Below are positions 22,026-31,921 of a stretch of DNA of 36,887 nt, piece after piece. How positions within the stretch are numbered: position 1 is the first letter of the stretch; each line of letters starts with the position of its first letter. The translations under genes were made by a program, and so were the position numbers. Source of the DNA: Acrasis kona. Lineage: Eukaryota; Heterolobosea; Eutetramitea; Acrasida; Acrasidae. The notes beneath the pieces are model-generated. The model saw only the letters and a program-made list of their open reading frames with translations, was not told the DNA's origin and searched no databases. The stretch covers positions 1 to 36,887 of the forward strand of contig JAOPGA020001211.1 of the NCBI GenBank assembly GCA_026419775.2, read 5' to 3'.

Positions 22026-25000
22026 ATGTCTAACGACAGTCGGAACTCAACACCACCGAGGATAGGTGCACAACCACTCACGCCAAGATCCAGATTGTCA
22101 CTTCAACATGGTGGTATCGTTCCCCCACATGGCCAGGCACATCTGTATACAATTCCTCCTACTGTACCAACGACATCGCCTCCACGAGTTGAACGGGTTG
22201 AATCTAAACATATTTCAGTTAAGCAGTTCTATGGATATAATTTGAGCGAACTTGATAATTTAATGGATTCAACACCAGATGCTGGTAAACCACCAATACC
22301 CGTCAAACCAAAAACATCACCAATTTCAACGAACTCCCCAGTCTATAATCAAAATCAATCTATAACGTCGAAACCCCCACAACGACCAGCGTCCCAACAG
22401 AGAATTGTGAGACCCCCGCTCAAACTGGAGGGAATGCTTGAACGCACACACACTAGATCAAATCCCTCGCTTGCGGAATTCAATTTTAGCACCATGAACC
22501 AACTTATACAATCGCCGGGGCTTATAGACCCACGCCGCATGTCACTTCCAGTGCATCACACGCAGTACAGTCCGATTGGAACATCACCAACACTACCCGA
22601 ACAGTCTGGACAACGTAAAGAAGCACTTCACTACATTGACGATGTTTGCATGAAAGTAAATGAACTCAAGGAGCGGTCGGAAGCGAAACGTATTGACGAA
22701 GCAGGATACATACTAGAGTACACATCCAAAGACTTTTGTTTGCTTTCAGTACAGCATCCCAACTGCTATAACGAAGCGAGAAAACAAGATTTGATGAGAT
22801 ACGGCAGCTTGTTATTTAGGATCGCACAACGACTCTTGTTGGAAGGTTTTAACGAATTAAACGAAGCAGAACCAGATCAAGTACAAAAACTTTATTACAA
22901 AAAGATCATTTCGGAAGGAATTGGTAAGAGAGCAGTAGCAGACATGGAAAGAATACATTTAGTGTTCCAGAGGATTGTAAGCATTCCACACATTACAAAA
23001 TACACCATCGGTTTTGACACTCTAGCCGCACCCATTAACTCGGACGCAGTCAAGAAGAGCAAAGACCTAGTAGAGTCATACAAGCATCGTTTATTGACGG
23101 TCATCATGCAGAGTCAAGCAGAACTGGTCCACAAGGCATGTTCATTTTACACACCAACTTTACAAGAAACTATGCTTATTAAAGAACCTAATGATCGTTT
23201 CATGATTAGATACGCTCACTTTGAGTCATTGTCATATTCTTGTCAATTCTTTAAATTTAAAAATATAAATGATTTACACAAGATTGGTTTACTCTCTTGC
23301 CTCCGCTTACGAACTGTCCGATCTGTACAGAAAGATCACGAATTCAAGAGTTGTTGTTTTTTGGTTATGGTAACAATGCAAAAATTCAAAATTCAAAATC
23401 ACTTGCAGTTCAACTTCCCATCAACTCTCATTTTGACAAGGCCATGTATGAATCGAAATATTGGTGTACAAGTACGAAGGATAGAGGAAGAATTGGTTTG
23501 GTCAACCCTTACAAGACTTCTTATATCAAAAACAATAAAGTAATATGGGAGGCGATCAGAAGTGGTTCCCTTCCTCTAATAAAAATAAAAGATGTCAACG
23601 AACGTAGAATTAGCAATGAGACTAATGCCAGAGAATTACTGCGTGTGATGGCTGCTAACCATTGTAAGCGCTTCACAAGATCAGAAATTGCTAACATGTC
23701 AAAACCAATCGACATTCCTTTTACTTCGTTATCTTTGTTGACTCCATTCTTCTTGAGTGGCAAAGAAGATCTTCAAACAATAGAACACCACCAGGCACTT
23801 GTGAATGTAATCTTTAAAAATGAAGTTTATAACATCACTTGCATTCTAACCGATGATGCAAAGCCCATAACTGTTGATATATCCTTCTCTAAACCTTGCT
23901 TACTTAATATTGGTGTTAATGTGGTCATGAAAACTCTGTTGGCAGGATCAGGACTCCAAAGAGCTATTAATTGTAGAAAATACGGTTATCGTGCCTTCCA
24001 AACAAAAGTAGAAAACTTCTTGAGGAACATAACCAACGAGAAATCTACTATCCGCACTTCAATCATTGCGACCGTGAATAGTCTGTTTAGTGGTGGATCT
24101 CGTGAGATGTCATTTTATAAACAAGCAATCGTGACTTTGACCAATAAAGTTTTACAATGCCAATCCTCCCTTGATGAATTCTTTAATAAGAGAGATAATA
24201 GTAGGAGAGCAAGCAATTATGAATATTACATATCCAATAAAGAAAGCAAACTGGAGGATAAAATAAACAAGCACTGGTTCAACATAGAGTCCAGTGCTAG
24301 TATTGAGGTCTCTTATACAAAAAAGATTAGACCCATTTCCAATGAAGTCCACGAGTACCTTGAAAAGATTTATAAAATGGAGAGTCCAGACTTTAACACT
24401 CGCTATGAGGCATTAATACAATGGGAGCAACAGCTCATTGATGAGCTTTCTAGTTTAATCTATAAAACAAATAATAAAGCAGGCATTGATCTTGTGAATT
24501 CCATTTCTTGGAGTAGTTACAAAAATCTACTTCAAAACGAAAAGGATGTATTCTTCTTGTTTTCTGATTTACAGCAAATGTACTTTGATGGGTCCCATGA
24601 GAAATTCTGTCAAGGAATCATCGTAAATGATGAGATAAATGACGTTTATTCGATTCCTGTACGCATAAGCATGCTATCCTTCTTGATGTCTGAGCAGACT
24701 CACTTCAATTGTAAAAGCGGTAAGGACAGAACTGGAGAATTGCAGGATCAATGCCAAGAGTTTGCAGAGATGAGAGAGCAAACCAAGATGTATCCACGTT
24801 CTAAAAATGAAAAGGAAGAGTACAATGACTATCGTAGACACGTTCACACAATGGTTGCCATGAATGGTGGTAGTTTAGAAATCATAAAACAAAACCTTGG
24901 GGTAATTGGATCCAAGATGGATACGTGTATTAGTGGTAGGTTCTTGCCAGGCTATTATAAAAAGTACAAGGGATTATCCAGTCTTGATACTTCCGGTATA

Positions 25001-25057
25001 AGTGGGTCAGATTGGAGAATTTATGAGAATGTGGCCAATGGTGCAATTATAAATTAA
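22026..25057 (+). CDS. SopB/IpgD-like inositol phosphate/phosphoinositide phosphatase, with one apparent frameshift
   Basis: The product is predicted to dephosphorylate phosphoinositides through the CX5R(T) active site CKSGKDRTG (codons from 24710). The residues after it (MNGGSLEIIKQNLGVIGSK, about 24856-24912) are the second block characteristic of the SopB/IpgD family rather than of animal INPP4. The N-terminal 190 residues are Pro/Ser-rich and disordered (SKPPQRPAS and similar), unlike bacterial members. ATG at 22026 is the first in frame after a TTG. An intron is needed before 23283 (acceptor ACAAG at 23282); the donor is unclear, with GT at 23225 or 23231. Exon 2 then reads SLASAYELSDLYRKITNSRV and switches from frame 1 to frame 2 at the six-T run 23351-23362. 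The second part (to 25057) is open for 560 codons. The shift may be an assembly error, real decay or recoding. Confidence 0.75.
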
Positions 25058-25408
25058 TTTATCTCTTACATTTATCCCTTTTCTATTATGTATCCACTGA
25101 CATGTACACACACTCACAGACGGAATGCTGATTTCTACCATGGCCAGTGAAATAAACTAGACAACTTTTTGCGTTTCTTCATGATTCAAACGAATCGTCC
25201 ATTTTTCTCATGACATTGACATCGAAATAAATCACCAATCAAATATCCATCAGTGGTGAGTGATGCATATTTTGTATGTCTATGATACTCGTTTACCCTG
25301 ACATCAAGCAGTAGTCGGAATCAAACTTTCAAACCAATTAAAAACCGAGGAGAGCGTACAGCTTTTGATAGCGCTGAAAAGAATGAGGGCAGCCTTAGTG
25401 ATGGACAC
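25058..25408. other. Intergenic region and likely 5' UTR of the MOB-RasGAP gene
   Basis: No gene seen. The frame of the downstream gene stays open upstream of its ATG as far as 25286, and a good acceptor-like CATCAAGCAG ends at 25311. A donor-like GTGAGT lies at 25256. A 5' UTR intron of about 53-59 nt is therefore possible. Short ATG frames before the donor all end quickly. Confidence 0.35.
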
Positions 25409-27896
25409 ATGAATACTATCATGTCAGAGTCTGTGAAATTGCCCCCAGGTGAGAATTTGAATGAATGGATCGCAATCCATGCGATTGACTTTTATAACAA
25501 AACGAACACTGTGGTGTCCGAAATCTGTATGTTTTGCATTAAATATCCTCTAACATCAGCAGTTGATTGCTGTAACTCTCAGACTTGTCCAAAAATGACT
25601 GCAGGTGACAGTTTTCTGTATTTATGGAGGGACCCTGCAAGTTCAGAGTATAAAAAGCCAACAGAAGTCAGGTACGTATTGTTACAAAACCTTCCTCAAC
25701 CAAGATTAAAGTGCTTACACATACATAACCAAGACACTAGAATGGTGTGAATCTTTATTAAATGACAACAAAATATTCCCTACAGAAGGAGAGGAACTAT
25801 TCCCGAAAGACTATAGAGTCATCGTTGAAGACATGTTCAAAAAAGTAAGCGCGATACTTGTTGTAATTAGACGAACTTTTTAGATTTTCAGAATTTATGC
25901 ACATTTATATACAAACCACTACAATGATTTTTCAAAATACGAAAGCGTTGAGAAGCAAATCAACTTTGCCTTCAAATTATTCATAACTTTCGGTCTACAA
26001 TTCGCACTATTTAAGCACAAGGAGTTAGAGCCCATGAAATCTTGGATTCAAACTAACATGGGTGTTGATGTAGAGAAAGTTTTAAAACAAAAGAAGAAGG
26101 CAAAAAAACTTCAGGAAGAGGAATCTGCAGATAAAAAGAAAAGGTCAAGTAGCTCCTTATTGTCCCACTCGACATCCTCCGACCGCCTCTCGTCCTTACC
26201 AAGCATGCTTTCGGACGACTCACTAAAATCAAAGATTGAAAGAAAAACGTCACGCATCGTAAACAACATCGGACTTTCACCAAGAACGGATTCCATTCCT
26301 TCACCTAGGAGTCATAGCGTACACGTTCCTCACGAACACAAGGATATTAATGTGATCAACATCGAAGTTGTTTCGTGTCACGACCTTCTCGCGAAGGACG
26401 CAGGAGGTACAAGCGATCCATACGTAACAATAAAATTAAGAGATGAAGATGAGGAACGCTCCACGGCTGTCATCAAGAAGAATTGCAACCCAGTGTACCA
26501 CAACGAACGTTTTTCGTTTTCCGTCAACGATGCCACGCGGGAACAATTTACCATCAGCGTATTCGACAACAACAACATTTCAAAAGACACATTTATCGGA
26601 GTGGTCAACCTACCATTGGTTGATTTTTTGGATGAAAAATTACACGACCTCACGTTAGACCTGCACGATCCAAAGAACAAGGACGTCAATCCTGGAAGAG
26701 TCAAAATCAAAGTTCAATTTACATCGAGCGAATCAGGAACCATCAAGTACCTGTCCACCATCACCAGCTTAGACTATTACACGCCCTTCTCAAGATTCCT
26801 GGTTGACCTGTCTCCCGAAATGTTCATCGCACTTTTTGACAACCAAAAGTTGGTGAACCTCGAGGATAAGATATGGCGTGCTGCGATGTGGATGACGAGA
26901 CTAGCACAATCAAAGACCAAATCAAGCATGAGCGCTCTGGTTCAAGATTTGGACCTGTCCTATGAAATATGTAAACATGCCATACGCATTCAAGTCAAGT
27001 CATGCGAGAGAACCCAACAACTACTAAGAAGTAATTCTGCTGCGACCAAGTTAGTGAGCCAGTATATGAACATTTATGGTTTGGAATATTTAAAGAAGGT
27101 GTTAGGTCCGTTAACATTAGAAATTTGTAATAAAGATGAAAATTTAGAAGCCGACCCCTCTAGGGTGGGAAAAGATCAAAGTGCTAATTCCAACTTGTCA
27201 AAAATTCTAGATTATGCTCAAAAGTACGTAAACACCATGATTAGCATGGTTGATGAAATTCCGTATCCAATCAGAAAGCTGTGCTGCCATTTGGTGGAGC
27301 AAATTAGACAAAAAGATTTTTTGGATCAAACTAATGACGTGGCAGTGACGGGTGTGTCGGGTCTATTCTTCTTGAGGTTCATTTGTCCTGCGTTGACCAG
27401 TCCACAATTTTACAAAATCGTTCCAAATGCTCCACAACGCAATGCCTTGAGAAGCTTGATTCTGATCGGTAAAATTCTACAACAAACCGTAAACAATGTG
27501 CCTTTTAGTAAGGAGCAATATATGCTTCCTGCCAATCAGTTCATCGAGGCTAATCTTTCCAAATTAAATGTATTTTTGCTGGATGTTTGTAAACTAGATC
27601 AGTGCAGCAAGATCAAATATGATGTTTCACAAAAAGAAGCCGATGATAGATTGTTATGGTCTTTGCACACATTACATCAATTCTTCTACGAAAACGACTC
27701 GGTGTGGCGTGGCGTCATGGATGAATCCGTCAAAACTCTAGACACCAGCTTCGCATCATTCCCTGTCGAAAGTGTATATGAACTTCATAACTCGATCATC
27801 TCATTGCATGCTGTCATGTTAAAGTTAGGTGTACCCCCTCAAGTTGGCCTCCAACATCGCACCAGAGTCAACTCGTCATTCAGCAAGACAAAATAA
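25409..27896 (+). CDS. MOB1-C2-RasGAP multidomain protein, 3 exons
   Basis: Exons 25409-25671, 25712-25844, 25884-27896; introns of 40 and 39 nt; 802 residues. The N-terminus is a Mob1/phocein domain (about residues 8-215): LPPGENLNEWIAIHAIDFYN, then CNSQTCPKM and HLYTNHY, which preserve the C-x4-C and H-x4-H zinc ligands of MOB1. A basic Ser-rich linker (about 230-300) leads to a C2 domain (about 315-430; DAGGTSDPYVTIKL, and FDNNNISKD, so acidic Ca2+-loop residues are only partly kept). A RasGAP domain follows (about 470-740): the likely arginine finger is in LLRSNSAATKL and the FLR signature is FLRFICPALTSPQFY. MOB proteins are activators and scaffolds of NDR/LATS kinases. RasGAPs accelerate GTP hydrolysis on Ras. 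C2-RasGAP is common; a MOB domain in front of it is not known to me. The stop is embedded in AATAAA. Confidence 0.88.
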
Positions 27897-27918
27897 AAAA
27901 ACATCTCAAAACATAAAA

Positions 27919-28734
27919 TTACTTTTTTACTCTTTTTTTATAATCACGTGGAGATTCCATATTTTTGATACTCCACATACCAATTTTTTGTTTTCTAGCT
28001 TTTTGTTCAATCTCCTGGTATTCTTTTTTTCTTGCATCATTATTTCTTTTATTAGAATAAATTTCTGATATGCCCTCATAGGCCACACCGAAACCTTGCT
28101 GGAGCATGTAACGACTTACATTTAATTGTCTGAGCTTTAACCAGTACCACCATTTTCTAACATGAACCTCACAAACAACTCTTTGATATTGATCCTTCTT
28201 TAGTAGTTGAATGGTTACGTTGTTGCCAATTAAAAAGTTTTTGAGCCAACTCTTGACTTCTTCTCCCATAGGTTGACCGGGCAAGCCGAAATGTGCACAT
28301 TCTGGTGCGTCCATACCCGCAAGACGGACGTGTAGGGTAAAATCATCAAGTTTGTTGGTTGAAGATCGTTTAGGTGGTCTCATGAACCATCTCATTGTTG
28401 GTTTGTGAAAGAATCTGAAGTTATCGCCATCACCAACGGAAACACAAACACCCTTTAGTATTCTTTGCCGTTCTATATCGACATCTCTGACGTCACCAAT
28501 GTTTTTTATTCTTCTAAAGAAACCTGTATAGAGTTTTCTTATAATAAAGTACGATGTCAAAGTCCCCACCCCAACTAAAACATTCACAACGATTGGATCT
28601 TTTGTTGCAGATTTAATTGAATTAAAAGTTTGATTTCGATCCAACTTCGATATTGTTTTATTGTAGTATGCTTTTATATCGTCAAACTTTGTAAAATTCC
28701 TTATAGCATCACCAATGCTTTTGTCATTGCTCAT
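27919..28734 (-). CDS. Membrane-anchored staphylococcal-nuclease-fold protein (LCL3-like)
   Basis: 271 residues from the ATG at 28734. An earlier in-frame ATG at 28806 is possible, but it leaves only 5 nt to the divergent dehydrogenase start. Residues about 53-70 are hydrophobic (VVNVLVGVGTLTSYFIIR), a single membrane segment. The SNase domain (about 95-250) has GDGDNFRFF, the catalytic cluster RLAGMDAPE (Arg, Asp and Glu as in micrococcal nuclease) and the second Arg in QYQRVVCEVHV. A basic C-terminus follows. This arrangement matches fungal LCL3, a putative mitochondrial membrane nuclease. Nuclease activity is inferred from intact catalytic residues. Convergent with the MOB-RasGAP gene, 22 nt between stops. 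Confidence 0.85.
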   Translation of the reverse strand: MSNDKSIGDAIRNFTKFDDIKAYYNKTISKLDRNQTFNSIKSATKDPIVVNVLVGVGTLTSYFIIRKLYTGFFRRIKNIGDVRDVDIERQRILKGVCVSVGDGDNFRFFHKPTMRWFMRPPKRSSTNKLDDFTLHVRLAGMDAPECAHFGLPGQPMGEEVKSWLKNFLIGNNVTIQLLKKDQYQRVVCEVHVRKWWYWLKLRQLNVSRYMLQQGFGVAYEGISEIYSNKRNNDARKKEYQEIEQKARKQKIGMWSIKNMESPRDYKKRVKK

Positions 28735-28811
28735 CCTTTTTGATTGTAAATTGATGAAGGTGGCCAACTCCGTAGTTGACCAAGAAAACCAACACAAGTA
28801 TTCCATTGAAG
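28735..28811. promoter_or_regulatory. Short bidirectional promoter between SNase and DLD genes
   Basis: With the preferred starts, 77 nt separate two divergent genes that both appear mitochondrial. No defined motif is recognised; the call follows from arrangement. Confidence 0.45.
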
Positions 28812-30299
28812 ATGTTAGCTCGTTGTGGAACCGTTAATCGCTTTTTGACAAAGCAAACCCACAGCACAATTAGATTCTACGCAAAAAACACTACTCAAGA
28901 TGTAGTTGTGATTGGTGGAGGTCCCGGTGGATATGTGGCCGCCATTAAAGCAGCACAATTGGGCCTACAAACCACCTGTGTAGAGAAGAGAGGAACTCTT
29001 GGTGGTACATGTTTAAATGTTGGTTGCATTCCCTCAAAAGCCCTCCTACATGCTACTCATCTTTACCATGAAATCAACGACTCTGCAAAGTGGGGTATTG
29101 AAATCTCCGGACCAGCAAAAATTAACATTGAGAAACTCATGAGCCAAAAGCAAAAGGCAGTCACAGGACTCACATCCGGTATTGAACACTTATTCAAAAA
29201 GAACAAGGTTGAGTACAGCAAGGGTCACGGAAGAATCACCGGAAAGAATGAAGTCACAGTGTATGATGCTAACAACAAGGAGGTTGAAAAGATTACAACC
29301 AAAAACATTATTATTGCAACTGGTTCAGAGCCAACACCTCTTCCCTTCATTGAGTTCGACGAGAAGGTCGTTGTATCAAGCACCGGTGCACTAAGCCTCG
29401 ACAAGATCCCCGAAAAACTCATCGTTATTGGTGGTGGTGTCATTGGTCTAGAGATGGGTTCCGTCTGGTCCCGCCTTGGTTCCGAAGTGACCGTCATTGA
29501 GTTCCTCGACCGCATCACTCCATTCGAAGATCCAGAAGTCAGCAAGGAGTTCCAAAAGATTTTGAGCAAGCAAGGAATTAACTTCATGTTGAGCAAGAAG
29601 GTAGTGGGTGCCACCAAGAATGGCGACCAAGTCACTCTCAAATTGGAAGACTCCAAGGGAGGCAACCCAACCGAAATCACCGCAAACGTTGCATTGGTAT
29701 CCATCGGTCGCAAGCCATACACTGCTGATCTAGGATTGGACAATGTGAACGTCAAGGTCGACAACCGCGGAAGAGTCGAAGTCGAAGAGCACTCACTCAA
29801 GGTCAAGGGAACAGAAAACATTTATGCCATCGGAGACGTGATCGTCGGACCCATGTTGGCACACAAGGCAGAAGATGAGGGAATCTTCATCGCAGAAAGA
29901 CTTGCTGGAAAGGAGGGTCACATCAACTATGATTGCATCCCAAGCGTCATTTACACTTCACCTGAAGTCGCACACGTCGGCCTCAACGAATCCGAACTAA
30001 AAGAAAAGGGCGTCAAATACAATGTTGGAAAGTTCCCAATGATGGCCAACTCACGTGCAAGGACCAACGGTGACAGTGTAGGTTTTGTAAAAATTTTGGC
30101 TGACTCGGAGACGGATCGCGTTTTGGGTGTGCACATTATAGGTCCCAATGCAGGAGAGCAAATTGCAGAATGTGTTTTGGCCATGGAATACGGAGCCAGC
30201 AGTGAAGATATTGGTAGAACTTGCCATGCTCATCCTACCCTATCAGAGGCTGTCAAAGAAGCAGCAATGGCCACTCACTCAAAAGCAATTCACTTTTAA
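28812..30299 (+). CDS. DLD: Dihydrolipoamide dehydrogenase (E3), mitochondrial
   Basis: Flavoenzyme that reoxidises dihydrolipoamide with NAD+ in pyruvate, 2-oxoglutarate and branched-chain dehydrogenase complexes and in the glycine cleavage system. 495 residues from the ATG at 28812, no introns. The first 30 or so residues (MLARCGTVNRFLTKQTHSTI) are Arg/Ser/Thr-rich without acids, a typical mitochondrial presequence. The motifs are complete: FAD-binding VVVIGGGPGGYVAAI, redox disulfide GGTCLNVGCIPSKALLH, NAD-binding VIGGGVIGLEMGSVW, the second FAD motif IYAIGDV, and the C-terminal active-site HAHPTLSEA with the catalytic His and Glu. Length is normal for the family. The stop is part of TAAATAAA, giving an immediate poly(A) signal. 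Confidence 0.97.
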   Translation: MLARCGTVNRFLTKQTHSTIRFYAKNTTQDVVVIGGGPGGYVAAIKAAQLGLQTTCVEKRGTLGGTCLNVGCIPSKALLHATHLYHEINDSAKWGIEISGPAKINIEKLMSQKQKAVTGLTSGIEHLFKKNKVEYSKGHGRITGKNEVTVYDANNKEVEKITTKNIIIATGSEPTPLPFIEFDEKVVVSSTGALSLDKIPEKLIVIGGGVIGLEMGSVWSRLGSEVTVIEFLDRITPFEDPEVSKEFQKILSKQGINFMLSKKVVGATKNGDQVTLKLEDSKGGNPTEITANVALVSIGRKPYTADLGLDNVNVKVDNRGRVEVEEHSLKVKGTENIYAIGDVIVGPMLAHKAEDEGIFIAERLAGKEGHINYDCIPSVIYTSPEVAHVGLNESELKEKGVKYNVGKFPMMANSRARTNGDSVGFVKILADSETDRVLGVHIIGPNAGEQIAECVLAMEYGASSEDIGRTCHAHPTLSEAVKEAAMATHSKAIHF

Positions 30300-30478
30300 A
30301 TAAAATGTTGGATTTTTTATTAAGCACTACTCTTGAAAGATGGTGTAAGACCAGTGTCCGTTATACGTATATCTTGATACGTCTTCGTGGCTTCTGACTG
30401 ATTGATTCCCTCCATTAGGATGTTTTGTTCTTCGCAATATTTACAAGATGTTACAAACAACTAACTAAAGCATAAAAA

Positions 30479-31565
30479 ATGCTTCTGATACAAATAATAA
30501 TAATTGGGTTACTCGGAGTGGTACATGCTGCTATCATACCTTCTAAAGCTACTTCCACTTGGAAAGAATTCTTTGCTGGGGCGTTAGCGGGGGTTACAGA
30601 AATCTTATTCACCCAACCATTGATAGTCGCATCAGTAAAAATGAAGTTGATGGAGAGTCCACCAACATTGATTACTTTATGGAGAGATATCATCAAAAGA
30701 GAAGGTGAATGATCTAAATTTAACATTTAATTTATTCATCAGGACTTGTCGGCATTTATAGAGGCGTGGCGACAAACATCGCTTGTGTAATACCTTGGCG
30801 ATCCGTTCGCTTCGCTTCATATTATGTGTTGAGGAACATGCTAACCGGTGGTAATGCCGCCAGTGCTAATATTCTTCAGCAAATGTTTTCGGCATTTATT
30901 ACTGGTATTCTTGAGACATTCGTGATCACTCCATTCGACGTTGTACAAATAGCACAAATCGCAGATCGAGAAAGAATAGTAAACCCCACTTTTAATTTTG
31001 ATTTAATGGATTAGGAGCCTTTATATAAGGGTAATTTACATTGTGCTAGAACTATTTTGAAAAGAGAGGGTATTATAAAGGGGTTTTATAGAGGTTTCAG
31101 ATCCACATGCATCAGACAAATGATTTATGTAACTACTTACCTTGTGACGTACCAACAAGCAAAGAGTGTTATAATACCCTTTTTGCTGTCTCCCTTCTCG
31201 TTTCTTCCGATACAGTCCTTAACACATTTACTGTCAGGAATGTGCGCTGGAATTGCGGGATCCACAATGAACAACCCAGTTGATGTAGTCAAAACAAGAA
31301 TACAAGTACGTTACATCCAATAAATACTTCTCATTAGTTTATTAGAGAGGGCAGAACTCATCAAACAATAAAATCAGAGGAACTTTACAAGGACTATCTT
31401 ACATAGCCAAACACGAGGGGTAGAAATTTAAAACGTACAACTAATGAATTTACATTTTTTAGATTTTGGGGACTATATGCAGGCATTAGACCGAAGTATT
31501 TGAAAACAGGCCTAGGATCAGCAGTGTTTTTTGTTACATATGAAATTATCATAAATCACATCTAA
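30479..31565 (+). CDS. Mitochondrial carrier (SLC25) family protein, 5 exons
   Basis: Exons 30479-30704, 30743-30978, 31015-31305, 31346-31419, 31463-31565; introns of 36-43 nt; 309 residues, the standard carrier size. Three tandem repeats are visible, each starting with a PX[DE]XX-type motif: a degenerate first one (TQPLIVASVKMKL), a second TPFDVVQIAQIADRE and a canonical third NNPVDVVKTRIQ. The matching second-helix signatures are GIYRGVATN, GFYRGFRS and WGLYAGIRPKYLK. The third repeat ends in a short C-terminus. Substrate cannot be told from the sequence; the altered first motif (Leu in place of the acidic residue) is unusual and may matter for the matrix salt-bridge network. The stop overlaps AATAAA (TAAATAAA). 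Confidence 0.88.
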
Positions 31566-31634
31566 ATAAAACATAACTTGTATATGATCACCATTTTGCT
31601 TGGTGTCAATTTATTAAAACACGGTGTCCGACTC

Positions 31635-31845
31635 CTTGATGACTGCTCAGAAATTAGCGTGATGAGTGCACTTGGAAGGTTCCCAAGCGTCGTGCAACGC
31701 GCTGCATTAGAGTATTTGTAATTACTTGTATGGATTGGCCAAATTGTTCAGCACCATGTACGAGGAGGTGTCGGTGATGAAATCAGAGAATGAGGCGTTG
31801 AAGGTGACTCGTTTGAATTTGGTGGATGCTGAGTGGGTTAAGTAA
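31635..31845 (+). pseudogene. C-terminal remnant of arginyl-tRNA synthetase
   Basis: Frame 31635-31721 gives ALGRFPSVVQRAALEYL and stops. One base on, frame 31720-31845 gives NYLYGLAKLFSTMYEEV and ENEALKVTRLNLVDA, then ends in a TAA repeat. The order RFP-x-VV ... YLYxLAxLF ... ExEALxxxRLxLVDA is the DALR anticodon-binding helix bundle of ArgRS. The piece has a frameshift, lacks everything upstream and loses the last 15-20 residues of the enzyme. It is therefore a decayed fragment, not a gene. The functional copy must lie elsewhere. Confidence 0.75.
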
Positions 31846-31860
31846 TAATAATAATAATAA
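31843..31860 (+). repeat. (TAA)6 microsatellite
   Basis: Six perfect TAA triplets that abut the end of the arginyl-tRNA synthetase remnant and precede the coiled-coil gene. In one frame they read as serial stops, in another as poly-Asn. Confidence 0.95.
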
Positions 31861-31921
31861 TTATTGTAAAGGTCAATTTTTATTAATAAATAACAGGATT
31901 CAAATTAAGAAAAGTAGAAGT

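Noticed and set aside
28735..28806. Longer start of the SNase gene at ATG 28806
   Set aside because: It would leave 5 nt between divergent start codons; the ATG at 28734 still precedes the membrane segment and whole domain.
31826..31921. Upstream ATG extension of the coiled-coil gene
   Set aside because: It would translate the TAA microsatellite as poly-Asn and overlap the arginyl-tRNA synthetase remnant; ATG 31922 is the safer start.
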